Origin: Eretmocerus hayati
Lineage: Eukaryota > Arthropoda > Insecta > Hymenoptera > Aphelinidae
Direction: 5' to 3'
Assembly (NCBI GenBank): GCA_029851415.1
Contig: CM056744.1
Location: forward strand, 64,226,172-64,290,171
Length of the DNA: 64,000 nt
The position numbers were made by a program, and so were the translations under genes. Position 1 is the first letter of the stretch; every line of letters starts with the position of its first letter. Shown piece after piece: positions 1-13,100 of this stretch. The notes beneath the pieces were generated by a model. The model saw only the letters and a list, made by a program, of their open reading frames with translations. It searched no databases and was not told where the DNA came from.

Positions 1-2
1 AA

Positions 3-938
3 GATTTCCCCTATTCATCTGATGATTTACAAGATAAACCTTGCAAGTTATCAGCGACAAGCGACAGAATAACAGGTGGTGCCTGTCAAATCTGGAATTT
101 TATACGCTTATTTCCTGTGCTTGTTATGGATAATGTAAAAGATCCTGACGATGAGGTATGTTTATTGACGCTTTTATTGACTTAGATTGTGGAGATAGTA
201 TGTTCTCCAACAATTCATGAATCTCGCCTACCATATTTGAACTTTTGCATCGATCTTTATATTGAGAAGAGGAGAACTCTGTTCCCATACGTCAGATTGC
301 GCCCTAAACACCACTATTTGAAGCACTATGTAATGCTCATCATTCTCTGTGGTCCGCTACTCAAGGTGTAGACGTTGCGTTTTGAGGCTAAGCATCGAAT
401 CTTCAAACGGTTAATGAGGATTCTGATGAATTTCAAGAATCCAGTCAAAACGGCTTCTGAGAAACATGAACTTCATCAATGTTATGTGAGACTAGGAGCA
501 GATGCTCGACCAGAGTAGGATTTGGGTGAAACAAACAAATTCAATTTCTCAATATACAATGAATCCGTCGTCAAAGCTGTCAAAGCAGTCATCAACTCAC
601 AAGATATTAGAGAATGCTGCAACATTGTAGTATTCAGAGGCACTGAATTCGAGAGAGGACACTTCTTGGCCGTCAACCAAAAAGGCTATCAGTACATGGT
701 AGAGTTGGGGAAAATAATCATGATCCTGTCCACCACAGGCTCAGACGTTTTTTTGTTGGTAGAGATAAAAGAGACAGAATTCATCCCACATTTGAGAGCT
801 TACAAGGTGGGACCACTTGTTCGGTACGAATGTCATGCGTTATCCCAAATTTTAGATTACAAGCCCATGCACGAGTATCGATGGAAGAATACAGTATTTG
901 TCAAGCCGAAGTATGGCTTCGTTTCTCACAACTCGTGA
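3..938 (+). pseudogene. Decayed 3' part of an unknown lineage-expanded protein gene
   Basis: A single reading frame runs from base 3 to a TGA at 936-938, broken by three TAG codons at 183-185, 369-371 and 516-518. Removing the stops leaves a coherent protein with segments such as GGACQIWNFIRLFPVLV, LRPKHHYLKHY, TLRFEAKH and, near the end, YRWKNTVFVKPKYGF. I recall these motifs from a family of large uncharacterised proteins present in many copies in arthropod, cnidarian and fish genomes, often with mobile-element features; its function is unknown. The second TAG sits where relatives usually have Trp before TLRFEAKH. The N-terminal part lies outside the window. The next gene begins 255 bases downstream on the same strand. 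Family recall is moderate; the decay is directly visible. Confidence 0.6.
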
Positions 939-1192
939 TCGAGAATGCTCAACATGTCCCAAGCAGGTAGTTTTCTGTAAACGTTATAATTTATTCGCCA
1001 TACTATTGGCAGAATATGTTCTAGTAGTTGTTGGCAGATTTTGATGCGTTTTGTTCATTCAGAGTGAAACTCTTACTTTATTCCTAGATTTTGGCGGAAA
1101 TTTCATTCCTCTTATACAAAATTTGTTGTCATTTCAAGATTCTCACATGAATCCACGCAGTTACTAATTCAGCCAAATTTTTTACAGTGACA

Positions 1193-4100
1193 ATGCCTTT
1201 CTTCAAAGTTCATACTGCAGATGGGTCTAAGTGTAGCATGGTCAAAGCTGACACAGCTGACCAAGTGATCAGTGGAGCTCGGAAGAAGTTGGGACTTCCT
1301 GATACCACCGAGTGCAAGGTAAACAGAGATATTCTGGTCATAAGATCAGAGACTTGTCTTTCTTAATTAGAGCGCTGCCTCAGACAACTGTTTTCCCTAT
1401 ACTGTTGTGGTCATTAATTGCAAACGTTCCTTGCTTAATGACCCTGCGAGACTGTCTGTGTTCGTTCCTTGCGAAGCATTAACAATAATAAGAGACAAGG
1501 CGCCTTATGACTATCCGGAATCCCTATATCAGGCTTGCCAACAGGAAATCAAATCAGGGCTGCCAACTTAACGAGGCAAATGTCCCTCAGCGAATGTAAA
1601 AGTCACTAGATTTGTTTTGATTGTGCGTATATATTTATTGATGGGTTGGTGGATGGGTGGATGGGTTGGTGGGTCGGTGTGTGTGTGTGTGTGTCTATTT
1701 TTGTGTCTTTTGTTTGTGAGAATGTGTGTAGAATCCTCTTTTGTGAGGCAGTCCAGTACACGTACACTTACTAGACGAATATAATGAATGTATCCACATT
1801 TTACGGCGTGCTGTCACGGGCTCGAGGATATGGATTTGTGTTTGTGTGTGTGTCTATTTTTGTGTCTTGTGTTTGTGAGAATGTGTGTAGAATCCTCTTT
1901 TGTGAGGCAGCCCGGTACACGAGATACATTATGTATCCTCCTTACCGCACCAACATATATTGTATATATTGGCGTCTTTACTGCGTGTGGGAACCGGCTC
2001 GAGGATATAGATTCGAGGTTTTATGTATGTAGGTGTGTGTGTTTGAGCATGTGTTCTGAGTGTGTGTAGAATCCTCTTTTGTGAGGCGGTCCAGTACACG
2101 TACACTTTCTAGACGAATATAATGAATATATCCACATTTTACGGCGTGCTGTCAGCGGCTCGAGGATATGGATTTGTGTTCGTGTGTGTGTGGGTTTGGA
2201 ATAGAATTGAGATCGCTTTTGGAGTGGGATGAAAGAGGAATAAAATGAATGGTATGAGGAATAGAATGAATCGGATAGAATTGATTTGAAATGGTGGTAT
2301 TTTGGAATTCCTTGGAAATTACCTGTGAATCTTAGGAACTAAAATTAATGGGATGAAAAGAGTTTTTTCTAACCGTTTGTTGTTGTGGGCAATTTCTCTT
2401 TCCGTTATTTGGTACATTAAAAGTTCTCCGAGAATTTCCAAGTATAAGGTTCTTTGATGAAATTTGGAATGGATTTTCATGAGTTGAGACATCTCATCTT
2501 CGATCCATGTTGTTGTATATATCGTGTTGGTAGTTTGATGATTGGGAAGTATTTTCCGTGGAGGTGTTTCTTCACGTCACAGGGACCTAAAGAGACATGA
2601 TCAGATGAAACTGACACGTGTTGGTTACCTTACCGGACCAAGGGACGACGTTCAGAACAGAGGAAATCCAACGATTTGATCCGTGAAGATGTGTTAGTGT
2701 AGAATGTTGTATCATGAAATATCCTTATGAGTTACGACGAACTCACATTTACAATAGCTCGGCAACATTTATTCGCATTCTGTCGCACTCAGAGATGAGA
2801 GTCTCGATCTCTATGTGAGCCGAGACATCATACAAATTTGTTGCAACTGGTAAATGTAATATGTCGCAATCATTGATATTGTTAGTGTCATGAGTGATTC
2901 CTGTACATGTTCTATTCATGGGGATCATGTTATTGAAGGAATGAGTTTCTACAATGGGTAGAAAATGATTTGATTTTTTAGGGATTTTGAAACTGCGGTA
3001 TTTTGGAATTCCTAGGAGATTTCCTAGGAACCTTGAAAACTAAAAATAATGTAATAAGAAGTGATTTCCTAATACTTTGTTGTAGTGAAAAATCTCTTTC
3101 TACGTCAATCAGGTACATTAACAGTTTTCCGAGAATCTCCGAATATAAACTTCTTTGATTAAAATTCGAAATAAATTGTTATTAGTTAAGACACGAAATC
3201 CTCGACTTATGTTGTTGTGTACATCATGGCAGCAGTTCGATTATTGGAAAATTTTTCTCGTAAAGGTGTGGCTTCACGTCACAGGGATCGAGGGAGAGAT
3301 GATCAGATGAAACTAACACGTATTGGTTACCTTACCGGACCAAGGGACGACGTTCAGAACAGAGGAAATCCAACGATTTGATCCGTGAAGTTGTGTTAGT
3401 GTAGAATGTTGTATCATGAAATATCCTTGTGAGTTACGACAAACTTACATTTACAATAGCTCGGCAACATTCATTCGCATTCTGTCGCACACAGAGATGA
3501 AAGTCTCGATCTCCATGTGAGCTAAGACATCATACAAATTTGTTGCAACTGGTAAATGTAATTTGTCGCAATCATTGATATTGTTAGTGTTATGAGTGAT
3601 TCCTGTACATGTTCTATTTTCGGGGATTATGTGTTCGAGGGACGAGTTCATATGATCGATGGGAGATAATACGACTTTCTGAGGAAATTCAGAATAGTGG
3701 TATTTCGGAATTCCTCGGAAATTACCTGTGAAATCTTAAGAACTAAAATCAATGGGATAAAAGGAGTTTTTTCTAACCTTTTGTTGTTGTGGGCAATTTC
3801 TCTTTCCGTTATTTAGGTACATTGAAAGTTCTCCGAGAATTTTCAAATATAAGGTTCTGTGATGAAATTTGGAATGGATTTTCATGAAATAAGACATCTC
3901 ATCTTCGATCCATGTTGTTGTGTGTATCGTGTCGGTAGTTTGATGATTGGGAAGTATTTTCCGTGGAGGTGTTTCTTCACGTCACAGGGACCGAAAGAGA
4001 CATGATCAGATGAAACTGACACTTGTTGGTTACCTTACCGGACCGAGGGATGACGTTCAGAACAAAGGAAATCCAACGATTTGATCCGTGAAGTTGTGTT

Positions 4101-7100
4101 AGTGTAGAATGTTGTATCATGAAATATCCTTGTGAGTTACGACAAACTTACATTTACAATAGCTCGGCAACATTCATTCGCATTCTGTCGCACACAGAGA
4201 TGAAAGTCTCGATCTCCATGTGAGCTAAGACATCATACAAATTTGTTGCAACTGGTAAATGTAATTTGTCGCAATCATTGATATTGTTAGTGTTATGAGT
4301 GATTCCTGTACATGTTCTATTTTCGGGGATTATGTGTTCGAGGGACGAGTTCATATGATCGATGGGAGATAATACGACTTTCTGAGGAAATTCAGAATAG
4401 TGGTATTTCGGAATTCCTCGGAAATTACCTGTGAAATCTTAAGAACTAAAATCAATGGGATAAAAGGAGTTTTTTCTAACCTTTTGTTGTTGTGGGCAAT
4501 TTCTCTTTCCGTTATTTAGGTACATTGAAAGTTCTCCGAGAATTTCCAAATATAAGGTTCTGTGATGAAATTTGGAATGGATTTTCATGAAATGAGACAT
4601 CTCATCTTCGATCCATGTTGTTGTGTGTATCGTGTCGGTAGTTTGATGATTGGGAAGTATTTTCCGTGGAGGTGTTTCTTCACGTCACAGGGACCGAAAG
4701 AGACATGATCAGATGAAACTGACACTTGTTGGTTACCTTACCGGACCAAGGGATGACGTTCAGAACAAAGGAAATCCAACGATTTGATCCGTGAAGATGT
4801 GTTAGTGTAGAATGTTGTATCATGAAATATCCTTATGAGTTACGACGAACTTACATTTACAATAGCTCGGCAACATTTATTCGCATTCTGTCGCACTCAG
4901 AGATGAAAGTCTCGATCTCTATGTGAGCCAAGACATCATACAAATTTGTTGCAACTGGTAAATGTAATATGTCGCAATCATTGATATTGTTAGTGTTATG
5001 AGTGATTCCAATATATGTTCTATTCTTGGGGATCATGTTATTGTGAAGATGAATTTCTACGATGGGTGGAAGATGATTCGATTTTTTAGGGATTCTAATA
5101 CCGTGATATTTTCGAATTTCTCGGGGATTACTTTTGAATTCCAGATGTTCTAAAATTAACGGGACAGAGAAAATTATTTCACAATAATTCATTATTGTGA
5201 AATTTTTTTTTTTTTTTGGTTTATGTACATCGGAAGTTTCTTGAGAATTCTCAAATAAGATCCTGTATGATTTGAAGTTTAAAACGAATTTTCGTGAGTT
5301 GTAAAACATTCTCTCTAATTTTTATTATTGATAATACTTTAGTAGTTTTAAAATACGATTCTTTCGTCAAAATTTTAATAGGATGAAATCTGAAAATTCT
5401 CAACGTTTCACCGGGATTCTTAATTCTGAGGGTTGGGGGCTCAAAACAGACGTACATATGTAGTCATATGGTATTTGTGGAGATCTTCATTTTCGCTAAG
5501 AATATCTCACTAACCTGTTGATCCTTAAATGGTCCTCTGTCGATCCTCGGCAAGAACTTTTCAAAATTTGATTCAGATCACGAGTAATGAAACACAGAAG
5601 GATGGAGTAAAAGGAGTGGGATGGGATATAGGGAATATGTATAATGCATCTAATCAATCATTTTACAATCAATGATACATATATATATACAATCATCTTT
5701 CGGTTTATCTTGTGACTTATTCTATTTTATTATAAATATATTGTGATTAAAATAAGAACAGATATTTAAAAGGACGTCGCATGGTTATATTGAGGTTCCG
5801 GTAAGATCTGAAATTTTTAAACATTATCATCAATCGGCTTTCTCAATTTATTCAATCGATTGATGTGAATTTGGAATTCACTTCAAGGCATTTACTAAAA
5901 TAGGCCTTCCTGTTGAGACACGCGAGGCGTTTAACATGTTCGCCGTTAAACACAATCTTATTTAATGAGTCTACCGGTAAAACCGAGTATACACAACAAT
6001 TTACGTGATTTTATCCGCGGAATAAACGAGTTAATCATGATAATAAAATATAATGAATGAGAGTGAGATATAAAACAAATGTAGGGTAGATTATTCATGA
6101 TAGAGAAAAAGAGAAAGAAACTGAGTTTGAATTAATTATGAATCCTCAACGAGTTGATTCATTATAAATCTGAATTGAAAAAAAGGGTTTAAAGAAAATT
6201 TCATATATGAATATATCACCCACCACTCCATCTTTTCAGAATTGCCGTTGAATAATTCATGTCTTAATGAATTAAAAAAAATGATGTCCACAGTCTTCTT
6301 CCATGTCTTGATAAATTCTCCTTTGACTGGGATCTTTGTTGTACTGAACGTTTCTCCATTTTCTGGACACCTGTAACATATAATGAAAACAACAATGATT
6401 ATTTGTCTTCTCATAGATAATGTAAAAAACTGAAAATTAACTATTAATGTAAGCAGAGTGTATTAAAAAAAAATTTCTGAATTTGAAATATTACTCACCA
6501 CATAATAAGTATTATTGGTGGATGACCGATATTGAATTTATAGGAATGTTATTAAGAATTCAAGTAAAATATGAAACTTACCCAAACATTTTGATGTATT
6601 CGATGCAGATATCTGTGTGAATATATTCCACCGTTGTTCATCCCCAATTATCCATGTGTTCATTCCGAAGTGCCCCAACAGACTGGCACACGTCGAGTTG
6701 TTACGCGGCATCAAATGTTATCCCCCCACTCTTCTTTCACCATCAGAGCTCAATTCTGTTTGGTGTACAGGTGTGAGGAAAACAAGTAACAATGACTGAC
6801 GTCAATACAGGAGCGCGCAACATTGAGCGCTTCCCTACTCCTCCTGGCCCCAGACGTGTGAGGAATTCCCAATGTGCCTTTGTTGTCAAGGAGAAGGGGT
6901 GAAGAAGACTGGCGCCACCAAACAAGCGCGTATGTCTAGACATCCCCCTCTCCTTTGACTGATGAACGTGTAATGTATTGTGACGCGTTGTTGCAATCGA
7001 GAAGAAGGGGTAAACAAGACAAACGCCAACGAGTAGCAGCATAATAATTAACTGATATAGTGATTATGATGTACAAAATTTGCGTTTATACTGAATTGTA

Positions 7101-10100
7101 AAAAAGTTTTCGATGCATGAAGAAGGAGGGATAATTATTGGAATTTTTTATAATAGTACATATATTATGTATATGCTTTTAGAAAACGCGTTGCAAATAG
7201 GCTGTTAAATATATCGTCGGTTGGCGGTGAACAATAAGAGGGAGGGAGAGTATATGTATATGTAGATGGATCGTGAAGAGTACGTTTTTGGTCGATTATT
7301 GTGTACTCAGTCAGAGGCTGGAAGGTAATAGGCGATGAATGGAAAAATTTTGAAGGAGGGAAAAGGAGAGAGTTGATGAAGGATTGAAGAAGAGGACTAG
7401 GAAGGGGGGTCTTGAATGAGATGATGAGGAGGAAAAGAGGGAAGGTGGGTAAGGAATTGAGTAGGAGTGGAAGGAGGGGGTTAAAGAATTACGATCATTG
7501 AATGAATATACGAATATGATTTACTAGACTGTCAAGAATTCGAATGAATATTCTTCCATCATTATTGGTCGATTTATTGACACTGAATTCAAGTTGAATT
7601 TATATACAGAATTATAATGAAGTTTCTTCTAGAAAAAAATTTTCATCATTAATTGCATTTTGATTATCCGCAAACGAACTATATTAAAATTTGTTCTGAC
7701 AAAAATCTTGAATTTAACTGATAACAACACCATAACAATTCTTCCTTCATATCAAGATTCTGTTGACCATAGCTTGATGGTTGGTCTTGATTCTCTCAAG
7801 TTGTTATAATGGAGCACTCAAACTTTGATATTTTCTCCTTCATAACTCTTTTTTGGTTAAATTTTGATTAGGACCAGACACGACAAAATGTATTTTACGC
7901 AGAACTCTAATGACCATTGTTGAAATTTGAGAGTGGTATGTTGTATTCCTGAGTTGTTGAAAGAAGATGATTCTTGACAGATTCATAGCCTTACCATCTA
8001 CCTTAAAATTATTATTCCCGACACACAACACATCAAAAATCACTAAGAATTTCAAATTCAAAAATGATAAAGAACTTAACAGATACAAAATATCTTCACA
8101 CTACTTCAATATCCTGATAAAATCTGACACTCGAACAGCACTTCTCTCAAAGGAGGAGTTTTAACCTTTGTGCGTGGATTCTTTGATCTTAATTAGAATG
8201 TTTTGATGAGTTGAATTTGGATAAAAATTTATTCCAGGCAAGATCAATCTATTCCTACGGTTTTTCTTTTGTACTTATCGATGAGTTCCAATTTAGATCG
8301 ATTATATTATGTATGATTGGCGATCGGTCCCCCGTGAGTTCAAATAAGTGAGGAATCAGCTGCGTTGCGTCTAAAAATATCTCTTGAATCATATAGGAAC
8401 CCTGGGATAACACATGGTCGTAAACCCGCGAACTTTTGAATTTAACATTTTGAGAAGAGGGTATAAAAATCCGTTTTTCCTGCATAATCACAGTCGTTCG
8501 AAGAGAATAATCATCGAAGTAATAGTCCAAGAGCTTTTGAAACAGTTTCATAATAGCTCAAAAAATGTGATGGAAAAATTTTTGAAAAATCTATCGTTCG
8601 GACTAAAACCACCAGAGCCATACCTTAATAACATGAATGGATATTTTTTCATTGTTTTTCGAGTATTGGTTGATATCAAATTTGAGTTGAAATTGTGAAT
8701 CATGATTAAAATGGAGAACTCTTAAAATGTTTTTTGGTCGTCTGTGCGTAAATGAGCCATTTTACACTGTTTCTCGCTTTTCATTTGCTCACAGAAGATC
8801 AAAAAACATAGTAGATACTTGGGCGCAATGGTTTTCACTTTCTCGTGACTATTATGACCGTCGCCTGCGGCTCGGGCCTAAAAAAGTCACTTGAAGTGCG
8901 AAAACCATCATTTGCGCCCTTGTATCATAATATATTATATATAGAAACAACTACACAAGTCATTTTTGATGAATATTTTGTACTCTTTTTATTATAATTT
9001 ATCATTTTATTAGCCCAGGGTGACTTAAAAAGGATACCATCGGAAAAGAGATCAAAATGTCAAGTTCGCGTTGCGAACTTTTGAATTTAACATTTTGAGG
9101 AGAGGGTATGAAAATCCGTTTTTCCTGCATAATCACAGTCGTTCGAAGAGGATAATAGAAGCAATAGTCCAAGAGCTTTTGAAACAGTTTCATAATAGCT
9201 CAAAAAAATGTGATGGAACAATTTTCGAAAAATCTTCCGTTTGGACTAAAACCACCAGAGACATATTTTAATAACATGAATGGATATTTTTTCATTGTTT
9301 TCCGAGTATCGGTTGATATCAAATTTGAGTTGAAGTTGTAAATCATGATTAAAATGGAGAACTCTTAAATCGCTTCTTGGTCGTCTGTGCGTAAATGAGC
9401 CATTTTCACACTGTTTTCCGCTTTTCATTTGCTCATAGAAGATCAAAAAACATAGTAGATACTTGGGCGCAATGGTTTTCACTTTCTCGTGACTATTTAG
9501 ACCGTTGCCTGCGGCTCGGGCCTAAAAAAGTCACTTGAAGTGCGAAAACCATCATTTGCGCCCTTGTATCATAATATATTATATATAGAAACAACTACAC
9601 AAGTCATTTTTAATGAATATTTTGTACTCTTTTTATTGCAATTTATCATTTCATTAGTCCAGGGTGACCTAAAAAGAATACCATCGGAAAAGAGATCAAA
9701 ATGTCAAGTTCGCGTCGCGTAGTTTTTTATTTTTTCGACCTTTAATGAATATTTTGTACTATTTTCATTGCAATTTATCATTCTATCAGTCCAGGGTGAC
9801 CTCAAAAGAATACCATCGGAAAAGAGATCAAAATGTCAAGTTCGCGTCGCGTAGTTTTCTATTTTTTCGACCTTTGTAAGATTGAAGCACGGTAGTAAAA
9901 CTTATTCGAGATTCGGGTGGGTGATAGGTCAAATATCAGGGTATTGTTGATCAAATCCCATTGCTACAAGAGTCTAAAAACCACTTTCTGTGTATGCAAT
10001 GAACACATACATTTCTTGACGCGATTTTACTTAAAATTTTACTCCCTCAGTTTTCTTCGATAAGAGCAAATTTACCTCGTTTTAAGCTTTTCCGCACCAA

Positions 10101-13100
10101 TTCATTCTTAAAATAAATCGTTAATTGCAACTTCTCTTCACTCACAGTATCGAAAAACATTGATTTTCACACTTTGCGGAGTAGTTTTTGCTCCAAAATC
10201 TAGTTTTGTTTTATTTTTATGTCACATCCGTGCGCTAATGAGCAACCCTCAAACGCGGAATTCTATCAGTCCTAATTGGCTTTTTTCAAAGTATTTGGTA
10301 GCCAAATGTACCTCCATCGAATCTCAAGACTATAACTTGAACCGTTTGGCCGTGGGATGGATTTTAGTGACAAAATGTCAAGTCCGTGCCGCGCCTCAAA
10401 ATGTCATGTTCGTGTGACGCCACCGTGTCTCTCCATGCTATTCTCATGGTATCTATGAGTGAGAAAATTTACATTCGTGCGCAAATTCATTCATACTTCA
10501 GATGTTTCAAAAGGTAGAAATACATCTTAAAACCTCCAAAGTGAAATTTAGCACTAACACATTATCACCCCGCAATCACAAAGTTTTGGCAAAACTACTC
10601 ATATACAAAAAGTCAAAATATAAGATTTTACTCTTTGGAGCTGTGAGAGGTCATTCTTTCGAGTACAAACTTACACATATTAGACTCGTATTTGATGCAG
10701 TTTTTATTAGAAATATATATTTTCTTTAGAAAATTACAATTCCATCAAAACACTCATCTCAAAAACAAATCCCATTTGATTTACAAAAGCATTTTGAAAA
10801 GCCAATACGCCTATCTGAAGCAATTACAAGCCGAGCAACGCGAGGCAATACGCTAGTATCTTGTTAATGCGCGACGAAGCAAAAAAGCAGTTCTCATCTA
10901 ATCAATTTCCATCTTCCCCTCCCGTACCAAGTGACATATTCATGTGTTAGGTCACAAGAGTGTTCAATCTGAACACGTATCTGTAATGCACAAAATTGAC
11001 TTCGCTATCGAATTATTGATTGGTTTCAAGCTCCCATACAAAGTGAAAAAACACAAAAAATTGCTTCCATTGAATGCAGAAATAGATACTCTGCAAACCT
11101 TATGCCAAGTTCTGTTTTTTAATGACTTTTTGGCTGTTTCAGCTTGTGATGCAAGATCGTAAGAGTCCACTAGACGACGATGTTGTTGAGTTTGCAAGCG
11201 CGCAGGCTAACATGCTCGAGATCATCTTGATTATTGATGAAGAGGATGACGATGAACCAATGGATGATGATCCAGCTGATCCAACTCTTGAACGAGCTCA
11301 ACCTCGGGGTAATAGTACAGTCGGTTAGTAACTCAGAAAAGAAGGACACGTGAATTGAATTATTGTGCAAGCACGTTGTCCCTCTTTGTTATCACCACCA
11401 CGAATCGATTTTAGCATCTCTTTTTTCGGTGATTTGGGTTTGTATTAATCACCCATGATCTCTTGCAGTCCCTCTCGATCAATTATTCTTCCGAAAGACA
11501 AATACTTACTTGCAATTCCAGATCAAACCTGACACCTTGATTGTCTCGCAAGATTTGGATTTCATATCCATCTTCCCATCGTTCATTGGTTTCAACCGCA
11601 TGATATCATAAATTTTCACATGGTCAGATTTTCATTTTCACTGATTAGTTTCTGCACGCAAGCTCTACGATATAGACAAAAGTTGTATCATTTCCATTCC
11701 GTGATACCTTCTGTCTGAACAGTCGCGGAAAATGACTCGATCCATCCTTCTCCCGTAAAATTCTGTCTTGAATTACACTTTATAAGTACCGGAATACTTT
11801 TCGTAGAACATCTTCATTCTCTTTTAGGTGCTCGCCGAGTAGATGTCGACCTAAATGAAATAGTGAAGAAGCTACCAAAAAGTTTGCGAAATCATCTTAA
11901 CAAGGGCACGTACCTTGATTCAGATCAAAGACTAGTAGTTTCTAATGCTATCAAAGACTACATGATCGAAGGAATTCAGGAAACAAGTCGTTCAACCAAC
12001 AGACCACTGTCCACAATGATATCTGAGAAATATCCCGAATGTTTCGTGTTGAAGTTAGAGAACGAGGTGGTGGATAACGGCTGCAATGCTCTTATTGATA
12101 GCGTCCACAACGCTCTGCAGTATAGGTTGGCAAGGTCTAGACGTAACAAGAGACCCCGTAAAGTCGACAGTGACACCGAAGAGCTGACACGTCGCCGTAA
12201 AATGTATTCTCCAAATCGTAACCATAATGAATATGGCTGTGTGGCGTATTCACCAGATCTTCCTGATGGAGAAATGGAAGAATTGCAAGATATGAAGAGA
12301 GCAAGACTTGTCGAGATATACAAGGCACGAGACCGCAAAAATTCTAAGGGAGTTATGCCATTGATGAGAAGCACTTACCCTACTCAGAGATTTCTTTTAA
12401 ATGCAACCGAAAGGAATCTCGTGACCATTCTCCAGGACTGGCCATATTTGAGAGGATTTGGGTGCTTGATCGAGCATTCCTCAATTTTACTAGGTAAAAA
12501 TGTCAGTGATGTATGGATAGACTCTATGGCAAATTCATTCAAGGAAATGAGGCTCTTCGTCTAGACTGAATTGTCGCAGAAGAAGAGCAAGCTTCCGAAA
12601 CTCAAAGAATTGAGTATTCAATGCAATAAGGCGAAAGAATTCGATAACAGCGACATACCATCACTCAGTATCGTTATACCGCTCTTAGCTCTTTATTTCA
12701 ATGAAGATACAGCTCATCTCTACACAACGATTACGGTGAGTCCTAATGCTTATCACTGCGATTTTTGTATGGAATACAGAAGTCGGCTTCCATAATTGTA
12801 TTGAATTGTTGGTATAACTACGAATCATCTATATCATCTTCATCCAAAAACATTACTTTATTGTGTTCCTCACGGTCAAGAACTGTAGTTACAGGTCACG
12901 AGTAAGCATTCTGAGTCTGCTTATGAACATTAAATAACTCGATCCTACTTGAATGTAGGTTGTAGTAAATCGAACTAGATTCAATCTTGTTATTGATGCA
13001 GATTTTAATTTCTGATTGAGAAGAAACGAAGAACCCGAGAAATATTCCATAAGGAAATTTGACTGATTTCAACAGAATTATTTTCTCAATAATAATGAGA

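Noticed and set aside
156..185. GTATGT...TTAG as a tiny intron in the upstream decayed gene
   Set aside because: Only 30 bases, and reading through it gives plausible coding sequence apart from the TAG. A nonsense mutation is the simpler explanation.
6743..7042. 99-aa minus-strand ORF with a hydrophobic, signal-peptide-like start
   Set aside because: No cleavage-site context, no homology recalled, low-complexity surroundings, and it lies in an intron. Insufficient to call a gene.
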